A stretch of 64,000 nt of DNA from Algoriphagus lacus (GTDB lineage: Bacteria; Bacteroidota; Bacteroidia; Cytophagales; Cyclobacteriaceae). Both the position numbers and the translations under genes were made by a program. Shown piece by piece: positions 1-10,117 of this stretch (position 1 is the stretch's first letter; every line of letters starts with the position of its first letter). The notes under the pieces are model-generated. The model did not search any database. It saw nothing but the letters and a program-made list of their open reading frames with translations, and had not been told where the DNA came from. The stretch covers positions 434,001 through 498,000 of the forward strand of contig NZ_QXML01000002.1 in assembly GCF_003583985.1 (NCBI RefSeq), written 5' to 3'.

Positions 1-542
1 TCCCATTTTTGACGAGCTTCGGGAGAGTCAAGAATTTTTCTCGGAATTATCAACGAAATAAATTTGCCCGGTTTCCAATTATTCAATCAAATAGGGCTTC
101 TGTTGTTGGCAATTCAATAGAAGTATCTTTTGTTTTACTTATCCTTAATCCAACTTACTTTTTTGGGGGTTTTAGCATTAATAATGTGGTAAAATCGCCT
201 GTCAGGATGAAAATCTCGAAATTTTATTTAGGCTGGCAGGTTTGAAATTTGTTTTAGATTATTTAACATTGAGCCATTAGAATTAATAATAAACCCAATT
301 TGCTCGCCTATGACCAACATTACTTAACGTAATTCCTTCTCTCAATCCGCATCACCCGATGCATTCAAACCTACCGGTTCTTTTAAAAAGCTGGTCCTCG
401 GACCTCGGTATAGTCGCAATAGAATCTTGAAAATCAAGCTCTTATCTATTGCAATTATTTTGAGAATAATCGCAAACGATTGCATAATCAATTAACCAAC
501 AAGTTTTTGAGATTAATCTTGTTACCCAATCTATCTATGTTT
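1..542. other. Gene-free leader upstream of susC
   Basis: No convincing gene lies here. A 78-codon open frame at 9-245 has no recognisable domain, an odd composition and no partner, so I treat it as chance. The stretch is AT-rich and ends in the control region of susC: an inverted repeat ATTATT/AATAAT (454-459 and 465-470) directly followed by a LacI-type operator (472-483). I could not place a convincing -33/-7 promoter pair. Confidence 0.6.
472..483. promoter_or_regulatory. LacI-family-type operator upstream of susC
   Basis: The site reads GCAAACGATTGC: half-sites GCAA and TTGC flank a central CG with one spacer base on each side. This is the classic form of LacI/GalR-family operators, which are pseudo-palindromes centred on CG. 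It ends 59 bp before the susC start. LacI-family regulators often control glycan-uptake genes in Bacteroidota. No LacI-type gene lies in this window, so the regulator would act from elsewhere. The motif is seen directly; the regulator family is inferred. Confidence 0.6.
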
Positions 543-3500
543 ATGAAAAATGTTTACAAATTCCTAAGTGTGTGCCTTACGCTCTTAGTCCTCACCTCTG
601 CCTCTGTTTTTGCACAAAAAACAGTCACAGGTACGGTTTTGGACGAGTTTGGGGTAGGCCTTCCAGGTGTTTCGATCCTTGTTAAAGGAACAACTACCGG
701 AACAGCCACAGACATTGACGGGAAATACTCCCTCAATGTACCAAATGACCAGGCAACCCTGGTATTCTCTTTCATAGGTTATGCCTCCATCGAGCAGGTG
801 GTAGGTGCCCGAAGCGTCATTGACGTAAGCATGGCTCCGGATGAAAGAACGCTTACTGAATTGGTAGTAACCGGTTACTCTATCGATACCCGAAGAGAAA
901 CCACCGGTGCGATTGCTACCGTAGATCCTAAGGATTTGACTGTTATCCCAACTGGTAACGTTGAGCAAACCCTTCAGGGTCGTGTTTCCGGTGTGACTGT
1001 AATTACTAACGGTCAGCCAGGTACTTCTTCCATTATTCGTGTTCGTGGTTTCGGTGCCTTCGGTGGTAACGAGCCTTTGTACATTGTGGACGGATTACCA
1101 ACTGCTTCTACTGATTTCTTGAACCCAGACGACATCGAGTCTACCACTGTATTGAAAGATGCTGCTGCAGCGTCTATCTATGGTGCTCGTGCTGCAAACG
1201 GTGTAATCGTTTACACTACCAAGCGTGGTGCAAGAGACAAGAAGTTGAGAGTGGATTACAACGGTATGTTCGGTATTACTGACCCAGGAACAGGTCTTGA
1301 TATGTTGAACCCACAGGAATATGCTGACATCACTTGGACGGCAGAAACCAATACTGCAAGATTGCAAAACAGAGCCCCTGCTTATGGACACCCTCAGTTT
1401 GGTACAGGTACTTCGCCTGTAATGCCATATTATTTGAGCTTGATTACAAGAAACCCAACTACCGGTGCGTTTGGTGTTGCATCAGGTCAGCCAGGGCCAC
1501 TTTCTCAGGCTCAGCTTGATCAGCAAAGAGAATGGTACAACATTGATCCTGCAAAAGGTACTATCCGTCAGTTGACAAGAGCGGCTACCGGTGAAGGAAC
1601 CGACTGGTATGATGAGCTTACTGCTCCTGCTCCATTGCACAGACACTCATTGGGTTTCAACGGTGGATCTGAAACTAGCCGATTCTACATTGGTTTGGGT
1701 GTTCAGGAGCAAGCTGGTATTGTAATCGGTAACGATTTCAACAGATATTCATTGAGAGCCAACTCTGAGTTCGATGTAACCAAAAGAATCAGAATTGGTC
1801 AAAACTTCCAAGGTACATACCGTCAGGTATTGGGTCAGACAGGTGGAAATGGTGGTCGTGGTGTTTCAGCAGATGAAAACGATATCCTTCAGGCCTTCCG
1901 TATGCCGTCTATCATTCCTGTTTATGACGAATTCGGTGGATATGCTGGTACAGCTTCAAGAGGTTTCAACAACCCTAGAAACCCTATTGCAAACCGTGAA
2001 GGTTTAACTAACAATAGAAACTTCAATGCCAATGCTTTTGGTAACGTGTACGGTGAGTGGGACATCATTGATGACCTGACTTTCAGAACCTCCATCGGTG
2101 GTCAGTACAACAACTACTACTATTGGAACTATACCCGATTGCAGTATGAAAACTCTGAAAACAACTCTGCATTCGGTTACGGAGAAGGTGCGGGTTTCGT
2201 GTTTGGCTGGACTTTCACCAATACTTTGTCTTACAAGAAGAAAATCGAAAAGCATGATTTCAATGTCTTGTTAGGTCAGGAAGCCTTGAACTCAGGTGCA
2301 GGTAGAAACATTGATGCGGTAGGTCAGAATCCTTTCTCTACAGATCCAGACTTCATCACCATGTCCAACTTGCCAGTTAGTACCCGTCAGGTGAACTCTA
2401 ACCAGTTCAAGGGGGTAAACTTCAACTCTTACTTCGGTCAGTTGAGATATACCTACAATGACAAATACATCTTCAGTGCTGTTGTTCGTCGTGACGGTTC
2501 ATCCCGATTCGGTGAAAATGCCAGATATGGTGTCTTCCCTGCGTTCTCAGCAGCATGGAGAATTTCTTCTGAATCTTTCCTTCAGGGTGCTACCTGGATT
2601 GATGATTTGAAAATCCGTGGTGGTTGGGGACAAATGGGTAACTCCAACAACGTGGATCCAAACAACCAGTATTCTCTTTATGGTGGTAACGTAGGTGCAT
2701 CTTCTTATGACATCACCGGTTCCAACTCAGGTGCTACTATTGGTTTTAGAAGATCACGTATTGGTAACCCAAATGCACAGTGGGAAACCGCTGTAACTCA
2801 GAATATCGGATTTGACGGTACCTTCTTCAACGGTCGTTTAGACGTAATCTTCGACTGGTGGAAAAAAGATACCAAAGACTTGTTGTTCACAGTTCCAATT
2901 CCTTTGACTGCCGGTTCCAACGCTTCACCTCCTGCGGTAAACGTAGGTGAGATGATGAACAGAGGTCTTGACCTCTTGGTAAGTACCAGAGGTAACCTGA
3001 CCGGTGATTTGACCTATGAATTGACATTTACTGGTTCAACCTTGAAGAATGAGATCGTATCTCTTTCTCCTGGATTGAGTTTCATTACTACTATTAACCC
3101 ATCTTTCAGAGGTATCGAACCAATTCGAAATGCAGTTGGTCAGCCACTTTCTTCTTTCTTTGGATACAATGTTTTGGGCTTGTTTAGAGATCAGGAGGAT
3201 GTAAATTCTCATGCTGCTCAGGACGGTAAGGCTCCAGGTCGTTTCAAGTTTGAGGATGTAAATGGAGATGGTGTAATTTCACCTGCTGACCGTGTGTTTA
3301 TGGGGAATCCAGTGCCTGATTTTACAGGTGGTATGAATTTCACTTTGGGCTACAAAGGCTTTGACCTTTCTGCTTACTTCTACACTTCAATTGGAAACGA
3401 GATTTTCAACCAGTCTCGTTGGTTCACTGATTTCTTTCAGACATTTGAAGGAGCTGCCAAAGCTAGAAGATTGTTGAGTGCTTGGACCCCAGAGAATCTT

Positions 3501-3818
3501 GACGCAGAAATTCCAGTTGTAGAAAGAGTTTCAAACTTCTCTACTTCTAACGTGTCTAATTCTCACTATGTAGAGGATGGTTCATACCTGAGATTGCAGA
3601 ACTTGACCTTGGGTTATTCAGCTCCTGCAAGCTTGCTTCAGAAGATGAAAATGGAAAGAGCAAGAGTATTTGCTTCTGTAAACAACCTGTTTACAATTAC
3701 AGGCTATGAAGGCTTGGATCCTGCAGTAGGTGGAAACGCTGATACGACTTTTGGTATCGATGTAGGAAACTACCCTGTTACTAGAGGTTGGACTTTTGGT
3801 TTGAATCTTAGCTTCTAA
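543..3818 (+). CDS. SusC/RagA-family TonB-dependent outer-membrane transporter
   Basis: Outer-membrane active transporter that, with the SusD lipoprotein encoded next, imports oligosaccharides or similar ligands using TonB energy. From the ATG at 543 (1091 aa) it has a signal peptide ending SVFAQ near residue 25, a carboxypeptidase-regulatory-like domain (about 26-110), a TonB-box-like segment TELVVTGYS, a plug with the SusC signature around LKDAAAASIYGARAANG, and a long beta-barrel ending in an aromatic C-terminus (LNLSF). An upstream in-frame TTG at 480 overlaps the operator and would spoil the signal peptide; an ATG at 537 is an equal alternative. Codons favour GGT, AAC and GAC, suggesting strong expression. 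Substrate unknown. Confidence 0.95.
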   Translation: MKNVYKFLSVCLTLLVLTSASVFAQKTVTGTVLDEFGVGLPGVSILVKGTTTGTATDIDGKYSLNVPNDQATLVFSFIGYASIEQVVGARSVIDVSMAPDERTLTELVVTGYSIDTRRETTGAIATVDPKDLTVIPTGNVEQTLQGRVSGVTVITNGQPGTSSIIRVRGFGAFGGNEPLYIVDGLPTASTDFLNPDDIESTTVLKDAAAASIYGARAANGVIVYTTKRGARDKKLRVDYNGMFGITDPGTGLDMLNPQEYADITWTAETNTARLQNRAPAYGHPQFGTGTSPVMPYYLSLITRNPTTGAFGVASGQPGPLSQAQLDQQREWYNIDPAKGTIRQLTRAATGEGTDWYDELTAPAPLHRHSLGFNGGSETSRFYIGLGVQEQAGIVIGNDFNRYSLRANSEFDVTKRIRIGQNFQGTYRQVLGQTGGNGGRGVSADENDILQAFRMPSIIPVYDEFGGYAGTASRGFNNPRNPIANREGLTNNRNFNANAFGNVYGEWDIIDDLTFRTSIGGQYNNYYYWNYTRLQYENSENNSAFGYGEGAGFVFGWTFTNTLSYKKKIEKHDFNVLLGQEALNSGAGRNIDAVGQNPFSTDPDFITMSNLPVSTRQVNSNQFKGVNFNSYFGQLRYTYNDKYIFSAVVRRDGSSRFGENARYGVFPAFSAAWRISSESFLQGATWIDDLKIRGGWGQMGNSNNVDPNNQYSLYGGNVGASSYDITGSNSGATIGFRRSRIGNPNAQWETAVTQNIGFDGTFFNGRLDVIFDWWKKDTKDLLFTVPIPLTAGSNASPPAVNVGEMMNRGLDLLVSTRGNLTGDLTYELTFTGSTLKNEIVSLSPGLSFITTINPSFRGIEPIRNAVGQPLSSFFGYNVLGLFRDQEDVNSHAAQDGKAPGRFKFEDVNGDGVISPADRVFMGNPVPDFTGGMNFTLGYKGFDLSAYFYTSIGNEIFNQSRWFTDFFQTFEGAAKARRLLSAWTPENLDAEIPVVERVSNFSTSNVSNSHYVEDGSYLRLQNLTLGYSAPASLLQKMKMERARVFASVNNLFTITGYEGLDPAVGGNADTTFGIDVGNYPVTRGWTFGLNLSF

Positions 3819-3870
3819 GCCAAACAACATAATCTGAATCGAGTTATAGAAACTATAATAGATTAATCAA

Positions 3871-5601
3871 ATGAAAAATTTTAAATTAAAAATCGGTGCC
3901 CTACTAGCATCCACAGCGATGATGGTAGCAGTGAGTTGTAGCGATGATTTCCTTGAGGTACCGCCGGTAGGACAGCTGTCAGAAAATCAGCTTTCTACTT
4001 TGGCGGGAATTGATGCTGCGTTGATCGCTGCATATTCTCAAGTAAACGGTCGTGGCAACAGATTAGGGTCTCCTTCCAACTGGGTTTGGGGGAGTATCAG
4101 AGGGGGAGAGGCTAACAAAGGAACTGACCCTGGTGACTTTACCACAATTAACCCAATTCAGCGATTCGAAAACGATGCTGCCGGGGGTGAAATGGGTTCT
4201 AAATACAATGTTTGCTATGAGGGTATTGCTCGGGCGAATACGGTGTTAAGATTGTTATTGGATCCTGCACCAGATGTTACAGCAGCCGATAAGGTCAGAT
4301 TGACATCTCAGGCAAGATTCCTCAGAGCTCATTTTTACTTTGAGTTAGCTCGTGACTACAATCAGACTCCTTATGTAGATGAGACAGTTGATTATGGAAG
4401 TGGACTTGAGGATACTAAAAATGATAAGCCACTTTGGCCATTCATTGAGGCGGATCTTAAGTATGCTGTAGAAAACCTTCCAGCTACTCAAGGTCAGGTT
4501 GGTCGAGTAAACGTATGGGCTGCAAAAGCATATTTGGCTAAGGTTTACCTTTACCAGAAGAAATTTGCTGATGCTAAGGCTTTGTTTACTGATGTTATCA
4601 ATAACGGTGTTACCTCAAATGGTAAAAAGTATGATTTAGTGCCTTATTATGACAACGCATTCCGTGCTGCAAATGACAACCATGAGGAGTCTGTATGGGC
4701 TTACCAAGCTGCTGCAAACACTGGATCTGTTAACAACGCAAACCCTGAGTTTGACTTGAACTTCCCTTACAACACTGGTCCTGCAGGTCCAGGTAACTGT
4801 TGCGGATTCTTCCAGCCAAGCTTTACTTTCGTGAATGCATTTAGAACTGCAAATGGTTTGCCTTTATTGGACAAATCATATAACAGTGCTGCAAATGAAG
4901 TTAAGAATGACATGGGGATTGCTTCAGGTGCTGCATTCACTCCGGATGCTGGTCCTCTTGATCCACGTTTGGATCATACTGTAGGTAGAAGAGGTCTTCC
5001 TTATTTGGATTGGCAAGATCATCCAGGTGCTGCCTGGATTCGTAACCAGCCAAATGCAGGACCTTATTCACCTAAGAAGTATGTGTATTCAAGAGCTGAG
5101 CAGGGTCGTTTTCAGGACAACTCTTCCTGGACTCCTGGTTACACAGGCATCAACTTTATGATCATCCGTTTTGCTGATGTTCTATTGATGGCTGCTGAAG
5201 CTGAAATTGAAACAGGTGGTTTGGAAAAAGCACGTGAGTATGTAAACAGAGTTAGAACGAGAGCAAAGAATTCCTTCATCAAAAGAGCTGACGGAACCAA
5301 TGCTGCTAACTATGTGATCAATACTTATGATGCACCTTGGACTAACGCTGACACAGCTCGTTTGGCAGTTCGTCACGAGAGACTTCTTGAATTGGGTATG
5401 GAAGGTCACAGATTCTATGATTTAGTTCGTTGGGGAACTGTTCAGGCTGAACTTGACTTCTACTTCGCTTATGATGCTAAGAAGCTTCCAGCTGCTTTGG
5501 GTGGAGCTAAATACACAGACAAGTACAGATGGGTTCCAATTCCTCAGGATCAAATTGACCTAGTAGGAGCAGATATCCTTAAGCAGAATCCAGGTTTCTA
5601 A
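3871..5601 (+). CDS. SusD/RagB-family nutrient-binding outer-membrane lipoprotein
   Basis: Surface lipoprotein that caps the SusC barrel and captures the substrate. The 576-aa protein starts with a lipoprotein signal peptide ending VAVSC (Cys23). The N-terminal TPR-like helices typical of SusD follow, with the segment RFLRAHFYFELARDYN and the C-terminal family pattern RHERLLELGMEGHRFYDLVRW. It ends with the usual PIPQDQI and QNPGF. It lies 52 bp after susC on the same strand and a hairpin terminator follows, so the pair forms one transcript. A CC pair near residue 310 is unusual, but its role is unknown. The ligand cannot be read from sequence. Confidence 0.95.
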   Translation: MKNFKLKIGALLASTAMMVAVSCSDDFLEVPPVGQLSENQLSTLAGIDAALIAAYSQVNGRGNRLGSPSNWVWGSIRGGEANKGTDPGDFTTINPIQRFENDAAGGEMGSKYNVCYEGIARANTVLRLLLDPAPDVTAADKVRLTSQARFLRAHFYFELARDYNQTPYVDETVDYGSGLEDTKNDKPLWPFIEADLKYAVENLPATQGQVGRVNVWAAKAYLAKVYLYQKKFADAKALFTDVINNGVTSNGKKYDLVPYYDNAFRAANDNHEESVWAYQAAANTGSVNNANPEFDLNFPYNTGPAGPGNCCGFFQPSFTFVNAFRTANGLPLLDKSYNSAANEVKNDMGIASGAAFTPDAGPLDPRLDHTVGRRGLPYLDWQDHPGAAWIRNQPNAGPYSPKKYVYSRAEQGRFQDNSSWTPGYTGINFMIIRFADVLLMAAEAEIETGGLEKAREYVNRVRTRAKNSFIKRADGTNAANYVINTYDAPWTNADTARLAVRHERLLELGMEGHRFYDLVRWGTVQAELDFYFAYDAKKLPAALGGAKYTDKYRWVPIPQDQIDLVGADILKQNPGF

Positions 5602-5624
5602 TAGAATCTTGATTCTTAAAAATC

Positions 5625-5655
5625 AGAGAAGGTCGAAAGGCCTTCTCTTTTTTGT
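5625..5655 (+). terminator. Rho-independent terminator after susD
   Basis: Stem AGAGAAGG (5625-5632) pairs with CCTTCTCT (5641-5648) and is followed by a T-rich run. It closes the susC-susD transcript. Confidence 0.85.
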
Positions 5656-5740
5656 TTTATGCATTTTTTGCGAAGGCTTTTGCCTACCTCAATTAAGAAA
5701 GTGCTAATTTCAGATTCCTATAAGCACCCTTTATTTCTCT

Positions 5741-8700
5741 ATGAAGCCACGTTTACATCTTGTTTTTCTTGCTGGAATAAGTCTTTTAGTTTCTTGTAAA
5801 AAGGAAGACACGCTCTTTGTATTGAAGTCACCTGAGGAAACAGGAGTTGATTTCAATAATGAGATTATTGAGTCCGATTCCTTTAATATTCTTACAGACG
5901 AATATATTTTTAACGGAGGGGGTGTTTCTGTAGCAGACTTTGATCTGAACGGCCTTCCCGATTTATTTTTTACAGGCAATCAAGTCCCCAATCGCCTATA
6001 TCTCAATGAAGGAAAGTTCAAGTTCAGAGATATTTCTGAGAGCGCAGGGATCATGGCTGCTGAGAAGTGGTGTACGGGAAGCGTAATTGTTGATATTAAC
6101 CTCGACGGTTTTCCGGATATCTATGTGGCTGCGGCGATGAAGAAAGGCCCTGGTGAGCGGAATAATTTGCTTTTTGTTAACCAAGGCAAAGATGATTCTG
6201 GAAACATTTCATTTAAAGAGATGGCTGCTGACTATGGAATTGCTGATGCGGGGAATTCTATGGGGGCCGCTTTCTTGGATTATGATCTGGATGGGGATTT
6301 GGACCTTTACGTGTTGAACAATGAGCAATTAACCGCTAAGCCCACCAATTTTCGCCCAAAAGTGACGGATGGTTCGGCCGTCAATAATGATAGTTTTTAC
6401 AGGAATAATGGTGACGGGACTTTTACCAATGTCACTATAGAGGCAGGAATTACCTTTGAAGGATTTGGTCTTGGACTTGCCATCTCTGATCTGAACAATG
6501 ACGGTTGGCCGGATATCCATGTCAGCAACGATTACATTACCAATGATATTCTTTACATCAATAATCAAAACGGGACTTTTTCAAATAAAACCAAGGAGAA
6601 CCTAAGGCATCAAAGCCAATTCTCCATGGGTTCGGATATTTCCGATTTCAACAACGATGCAATGCCTGATTTGATTACCATTGACATGTTGGGTGAAGAT
6701 AATTACCGCAAAAAGACCACTATAGGTAAGAACGTCTACCAAACCTACATCAACAACGAGCAGTTTGGCTATGAATATCAGTATGTTCGAAATATGCTAC
6801 ACCTCAATAATGGTCCCGGGATTCCATTCTCGGAAATCGGCTTGATGGCAGGAGTTTATCAGACAGACTGGAGTTGGGCGCCGCTTTTCGGGGATGTCGA
6901 TAATGATGGTTTGCGGGATTTGCTGATCACCAATGGTTTCCCAAGAGATATTACCGATAAGGATTTTGCAAATTATCGGGCTGATGTGGGAAGTATAGCT
7001 TCCACCCGTCAACTTTTGGATTCCATTCCAATTGTAAAAATTCCCAATTATGCCTACCGAAATACCGGGAACTTAGGATTTGAAGACACCGGTGAAAATT
7101 GGGGGCTGAATAAACCTTCCTTCTCGAACGGTGCCGCCTTTGTCGATTTGGATCAGGATGGCGACTTGGATTATGTGGTTAACAATATCAATGACCCGGC
7201 TTTTGTTTTTGAAAACAAACTGAACGAATCTGAAAAGGCACCGAATTACCTTCGAGTGAAACTGATAGGCTCTTCTAAAAATCCGCAGGGATTGGGAGCA
7301 AAAGTTTTGGTAAAACCAACTTCAGGGACTCAATTATATCAGGAAATGCAAGTGGTGAGAGGATATATGTCCTCTATCGAAGATATTCTCCATTTTGGTT
7401 TGGACAGTATTTCGTCTGTCTCTCAGCTTACTGTGATCTGGCCGGACGGGAAAGAATCGAATTTTGCCAATGTTCCAGCTAACCAAGTCTTAGTGGTAGA
7501 TTATGCTGAATCAAAAGCCGGAAAGGATTCAGTGGCTGTTTTGGACCTCGGGGATACCCAGCAAGTGCTCAAGGAAGTTTCGGATGAATTGGGGATCACC
7601 TTTATCCATCAGGAAGATGATAAAATTGACTTCAACGTGCAGCGAACTCTTCCTCACAAGCTGACACAGTTTGGTCCGGCACTGGCTGTTGGAGATTTGG
7701 ATGGAAATGGCAAAGAGGATTTGGTAATCGGCTCTGCGTCGGGTTATTCTCCGGTATGGTATGCCCAGCAGGACAATGGGAGTTTTGTTCAAAAGGAACT
7801 GCTTCCTGGAGAAAACCCGATTTTCGAGGAGACCGGTATACTCCTTTTTGATGCTGAAAATGACGGTGACAAAGATCTTTACCTAGTCAGTGGGAGTTCG
7901 GAGTTTTTGCCGGATGCGGTTGAATATCTAGATCGAATTTACCTGAATGACGGCAAGGGGAATTTTACGTTGGATAAGAATTTTTCAAGTGTAAAAGCAA
8001 ACGGGAGCACAGTTCGAGGTGCCGACTTTGACGGAGATGGATTTCTGGATCTTTTTGTCGGGGGACGATCACCCATCGGAAAATACCCACTTCCTGAAAA
8101 GAGTTTTCTTCTGAAAAATGAAGGCGGTCAGATGAAGGATGTGACAGATCAGGTTGCTCCAGGACTTCGTGAGGTCGGAATGGTCACAGACGCGGTTTGG
8201 TCGGATATCAACGGTGACGGCAAAGTTGATCTGATCGTGGTGGGTGAGTTGATGCCAATTACAGTTTTTGTAAATCAGGGAGGAAAGTTTGTAAAACAAG
8301 CCGAGACCGGGTTGGAAAATCAGTTGGGATGGTGGAATTCACTTGCAACAGCTGATTTTGACCAAGACGGGGATACCGATTTTGTAGTTGGAAACTTGGG
8401 TGCCAACAATTCCCTTCATCCTTCCAAAGAAAAGCCGGTTAAGATTTATGCCAAAGATTTTGACAATAACGGAAGTGTGGATCCAGTCACTTTCGCCTAT
8501 TACAAAGACAAACCCGGAGGAAAGTATATGTCTTTCCCAAGCCACTTCTGGGATGACTTGAATGGACAAAGCCCTATGTTTAGAAGGAAATTTGACCGTT
8601 ACAAGTACTTCGCATTGAGTACGGAGGAATCCTTCTTTACCGAGGAAGAGAAGAAAGATGTGTTGATTTTGACAGGGAATTACGACCGGACCGTTTGGGT

Positions 8701-9268
8701 GGAAAATCTTGGAAACGGAAAGTTTTCCATACATGAGCTTCCTGTGATGGCTCAAATTGCCCCTACGAATGGGATTACCGCAGATGATATCAACGGAGAT
8801 GGATTTTTGGATATCCTGATGGTGGGAAATGACTACGGCAATGAGATTTTCATTGGTAGGCTGGATGCTTCAGTGGGCTTACTTTTGCTCGGAGATGGAA
8901 AGGGCGGTTTTAGATCGGTCAATCCTCGAGAAAGTGGATTTGTGGTTCCTGGCGATGCAAAAGCCTTGGTCAAACTCAGTCCCGCGACCGGAAGTCCAAT
9001 TTATTTTGCTTCTCAAAACCGAGGTAAATTGCTCGCCTTCCGATCAACTTCTTCGGAGGGAAAAGCGTTATCACTCGGCCAAGAGGCCATGGCTTTGATA
9101 TTGGAGCTGGAAAACGGAAAAAGACAACGGGTTGAACTCAGCTTTGGGTCAGGTTTTGGATCCCAATCCACCAGGGAGGTGATTTTACCCAAAGGTGTAA
9201 AATCCGCGGTAATGATCGACTACAAAGGTCAGATGATTCCCGTGGAAATCTTCACCATGGGCAATTGA
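5741..9268 (+). CDS. VCBS/FG-GAP repeat lipoprotein with UnbV/ASPIC domain
   Basis: Large predicted outer-membrane or surface lipoprotein (1175 aa, lipobox LLVSC, Cys19). Many calcium-loop repeats of the type D-x-D-x-D-G (for example DYDLDGDLDLYV, DFNNDAMPDL, DLDGNGKEDL) point to integrin-like beta-propellers. An ASPIC/UnbV module lies at about residues 500-586 (NYLRVKLIG to VLVVDY), between two propeller halves. Proteins of this type often follow SusC/SusD pairs in Cytophagales and are thought to help bind or process polymers at the cell surface; no catalytic site is recognised. Its stop abuts the stop of the convergent next gene with no gap (TGATCA at 9266-9271). Confidence 0.9.
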   Translation: MKPRLHLVFLAGISLLVSCKKEDTLFVLKSPEETGVDFNNEIIESDSFNILTDEYIFNGGGVSVADFDLNGLPDLFFTGNQVPNRLYLNEGKFKFRDISESAGIMAAEKWCTGSVIVDINLDGFPDIYVAAAMKKGPGERNNLLFVNQGKDDSGNISFKEMAADYGIADAGNSMGAAFLDYDLDGDLDLYVLNNEQLTAKPTNFRPKVTDGSAVNNDSFYRNNGDGTFTNVTIEAGITFEGFGLGLAISDLNNDGWPDIHVSNDYITNDILYINNQNGTFSNKTKENLRHQSQFSMGSDISDFNNDAMPDLITIDMLGEDNYRKKTTIGKNVYQTYINNEQFGYEYQYVRNMLHLNNGPGIPFSEIGLMAGVYQTDWSWAPLFGDVDNDGLRDLLITNGFPRDITDKDFANYRADVGSIASTRQLLDSIPIVKIPNYAYRNTGNLGFEDTGENWGLNKPSFSNGAAFVDLDQDGDLDYVVNNINDPAFVFENKLNESEKAPNYLRVKLIGSSKNPQGLGAKVLVKPTSGTQLYQEMQVVRGYMSSIEDILHFGLDSISSVSQLTVIWPDGKESNFANVPANQVLVVDYAESKAGKDSVAVLDLGDTQQVLKEVSDELGITFIHQEDDKIDFNVQRTLPHKLTQFGPALAVGDLDGNGKEDLVIGSASGYSPVWYAQQDNGSFVQKELLPGENPIFEETGILLFDAENDGDKDLYLVSGSSEFLPDAVEYLDRIYLNDGKGNFTLDKNFSSVKANGSTVRGADFDGDGFLDLFVGGRSPIGKYPLPEKSFLLKNEGGQMKDVTDQVAPGLREVGMVTDAVWSDINGDGKVDLIVVGELMPITVFVNQGGKFVKQAETGLENQLGWWNSLATADFDQDGDTDFVVGNLGANNSLHPSKEKPVKIYAKDFDNNGSVDPVTFAYYKDKPGGKYMSFPSHFWDDLNGQSPMFRRKFDRYKYFALSTEESFFTEEEKKDVLILTGNYDRTVWVENLGNGKFSIHELPVMAQIAPTNGITADDINGDGFLDILMVGNDYGNEIFIGRLDASVGLLLLGDGKGGFRSVNPRESGFVVPGDAKALVKLSPATGSPIYFASQNRGKLLAFRSTSSEGKALSLGQEAMALILELENGKRQRVELSFGSGFGSQSTREVILPKGVKSAVMIDYKGQMIPVEIFTMGN

Positions 9269-10030
9269 TCAGCGGTACAATTCACCCGATTTTGCTGAAC
9301 AAATATCTGAAATAAGCTCAGAGACCTTATCGGTCACATCCTCAAAATATCGCCTCCCTTTTTCAGGGGAGGCTTTTTTTGGATTTCCTATACCGGTGTC
9401 TTCCGTCACCTGAGACCATCTTCGTTCTGTCCAAGCCCATTTCTCGCGGATTCCTTTGATCACGGACTTCTTTTCAGTTCCATCACCGGCTTCTTCCAAA
9501 GGAAGGACCAATTCGGGATGAAGGTGTTGGATCAACGCAGTTTCCATTTCATCTGCGTGGTCACCAGCCTCCTCAAAGTATTTGGATTTATCCAAAGCCT
9601 GGTACCAGTTGCAGGTGAACAGGAGCATCTCCGGGTACTTCAATCCCAACTCCCGGAGCATAGGCTGAAAGTTATTTCCCCCATGGCTGTTCAAAATCAA
9701 AAGCTTTTTAATGCCCTGCCTATTGAGCACTTCGATGACATCGTTTAGGATGATCAGTTGGGTGCTGGGGTAGATGTTGATGTCCAGGTAGATATCGCTC
9801 TGTCCGGTATTGACTCCAAAAGGAATCGTCGGAAGTACGACTACTTTTGCCCCTTTTTCCCAGGCTTTTCTAGCCCCTTCTGCCGAAATCGCATCCGCTT
9901 CATACACATCTGTTCCGTAAGGCATGTGATAGTTGTGCGCTTCAGTTGCTCCCCAAGGTAACACGGCTAATTCATAGCGAAAGGTTTTTAGGTCTTTCCA
10001 GTTGGCTTCTTTCAAAAGATAAGGTCGCAT
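9269..10030 (-). CDS. Creatininase-family amidohydrolase, cytoplasmic
   Basis: Metal-dependent amidohydrolase of the creatininase/MftE/FAPy-deformylase superfamily, 253 aa, no signal peptide. Candidate metal ligands are visible: Glu30 and His32 in WGATEAHNYH, Asp41 in GTDVYEA, His116 in NSHGGN and Glu163 in DEMETA. The true substrate in this superfamily is rarely creatinine and cannot be called here. It is divergent from the asparaginase gene across 87 bp and ends flush with the VCBS gene. A second, secreted paralogue lies at 50707-51522. Confidence 0.88.
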   Translation of the reverse strand: MRPYLLKEANWKDLKTFRYELAVLPWGATEAHNYHMPYGTDVYEADAISAEGARKAWEKGAKVVVLPTIPFGVNTGQSDIYLDINIYPSTQLIILNDVIEVLNRQGIKKLLILNSHGGNNFQPMLRELGLKYPEMLLFTCNWYQALDKSKYFEEAGDHADEMETALIQHLHPELVLPLEEAGDGTEKKSVIKGIREKWAWTERRWSQVTEDTGIGNPKKASPEKGRRYFEDVTDKVSELISDICSAKSGELYR

Positions 10031-10117
10031 GATAATTGTTTTTCAGGATTTGGATCGGTGGCAGGGGGATTTGAGTCAAAATTGATAATTTGAATCCCTG
10101 ATTCTAAAATAGTCCCA

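Noticed and set aside
9-245. 78-codon open frame at the left edge
   Set aside because: No domain, odd residue mix, no promoter or partner; lies in the AT-rich susC leader.
480-542. Upstream TTG start for susC
   Set aside because: It overlaps the LacI-type operator and puts 20 extra residues ahead of a clean signal peptide.
585-968. 127-codon frame on the minus strand inside susC
   Set aside because: Shadow of strongly biased susC codons; similar minus-strand frames at 1095-1391 and 8339-8755 are rejected for the same reason.
5741-9268. Adhesin or toxin reading of the VCBS repeats
   Set aside because: No secretion or toxin domain is visible; the lipobox and the UnbV module fit the usual surface lipoproteins of SusC/SusD regions.
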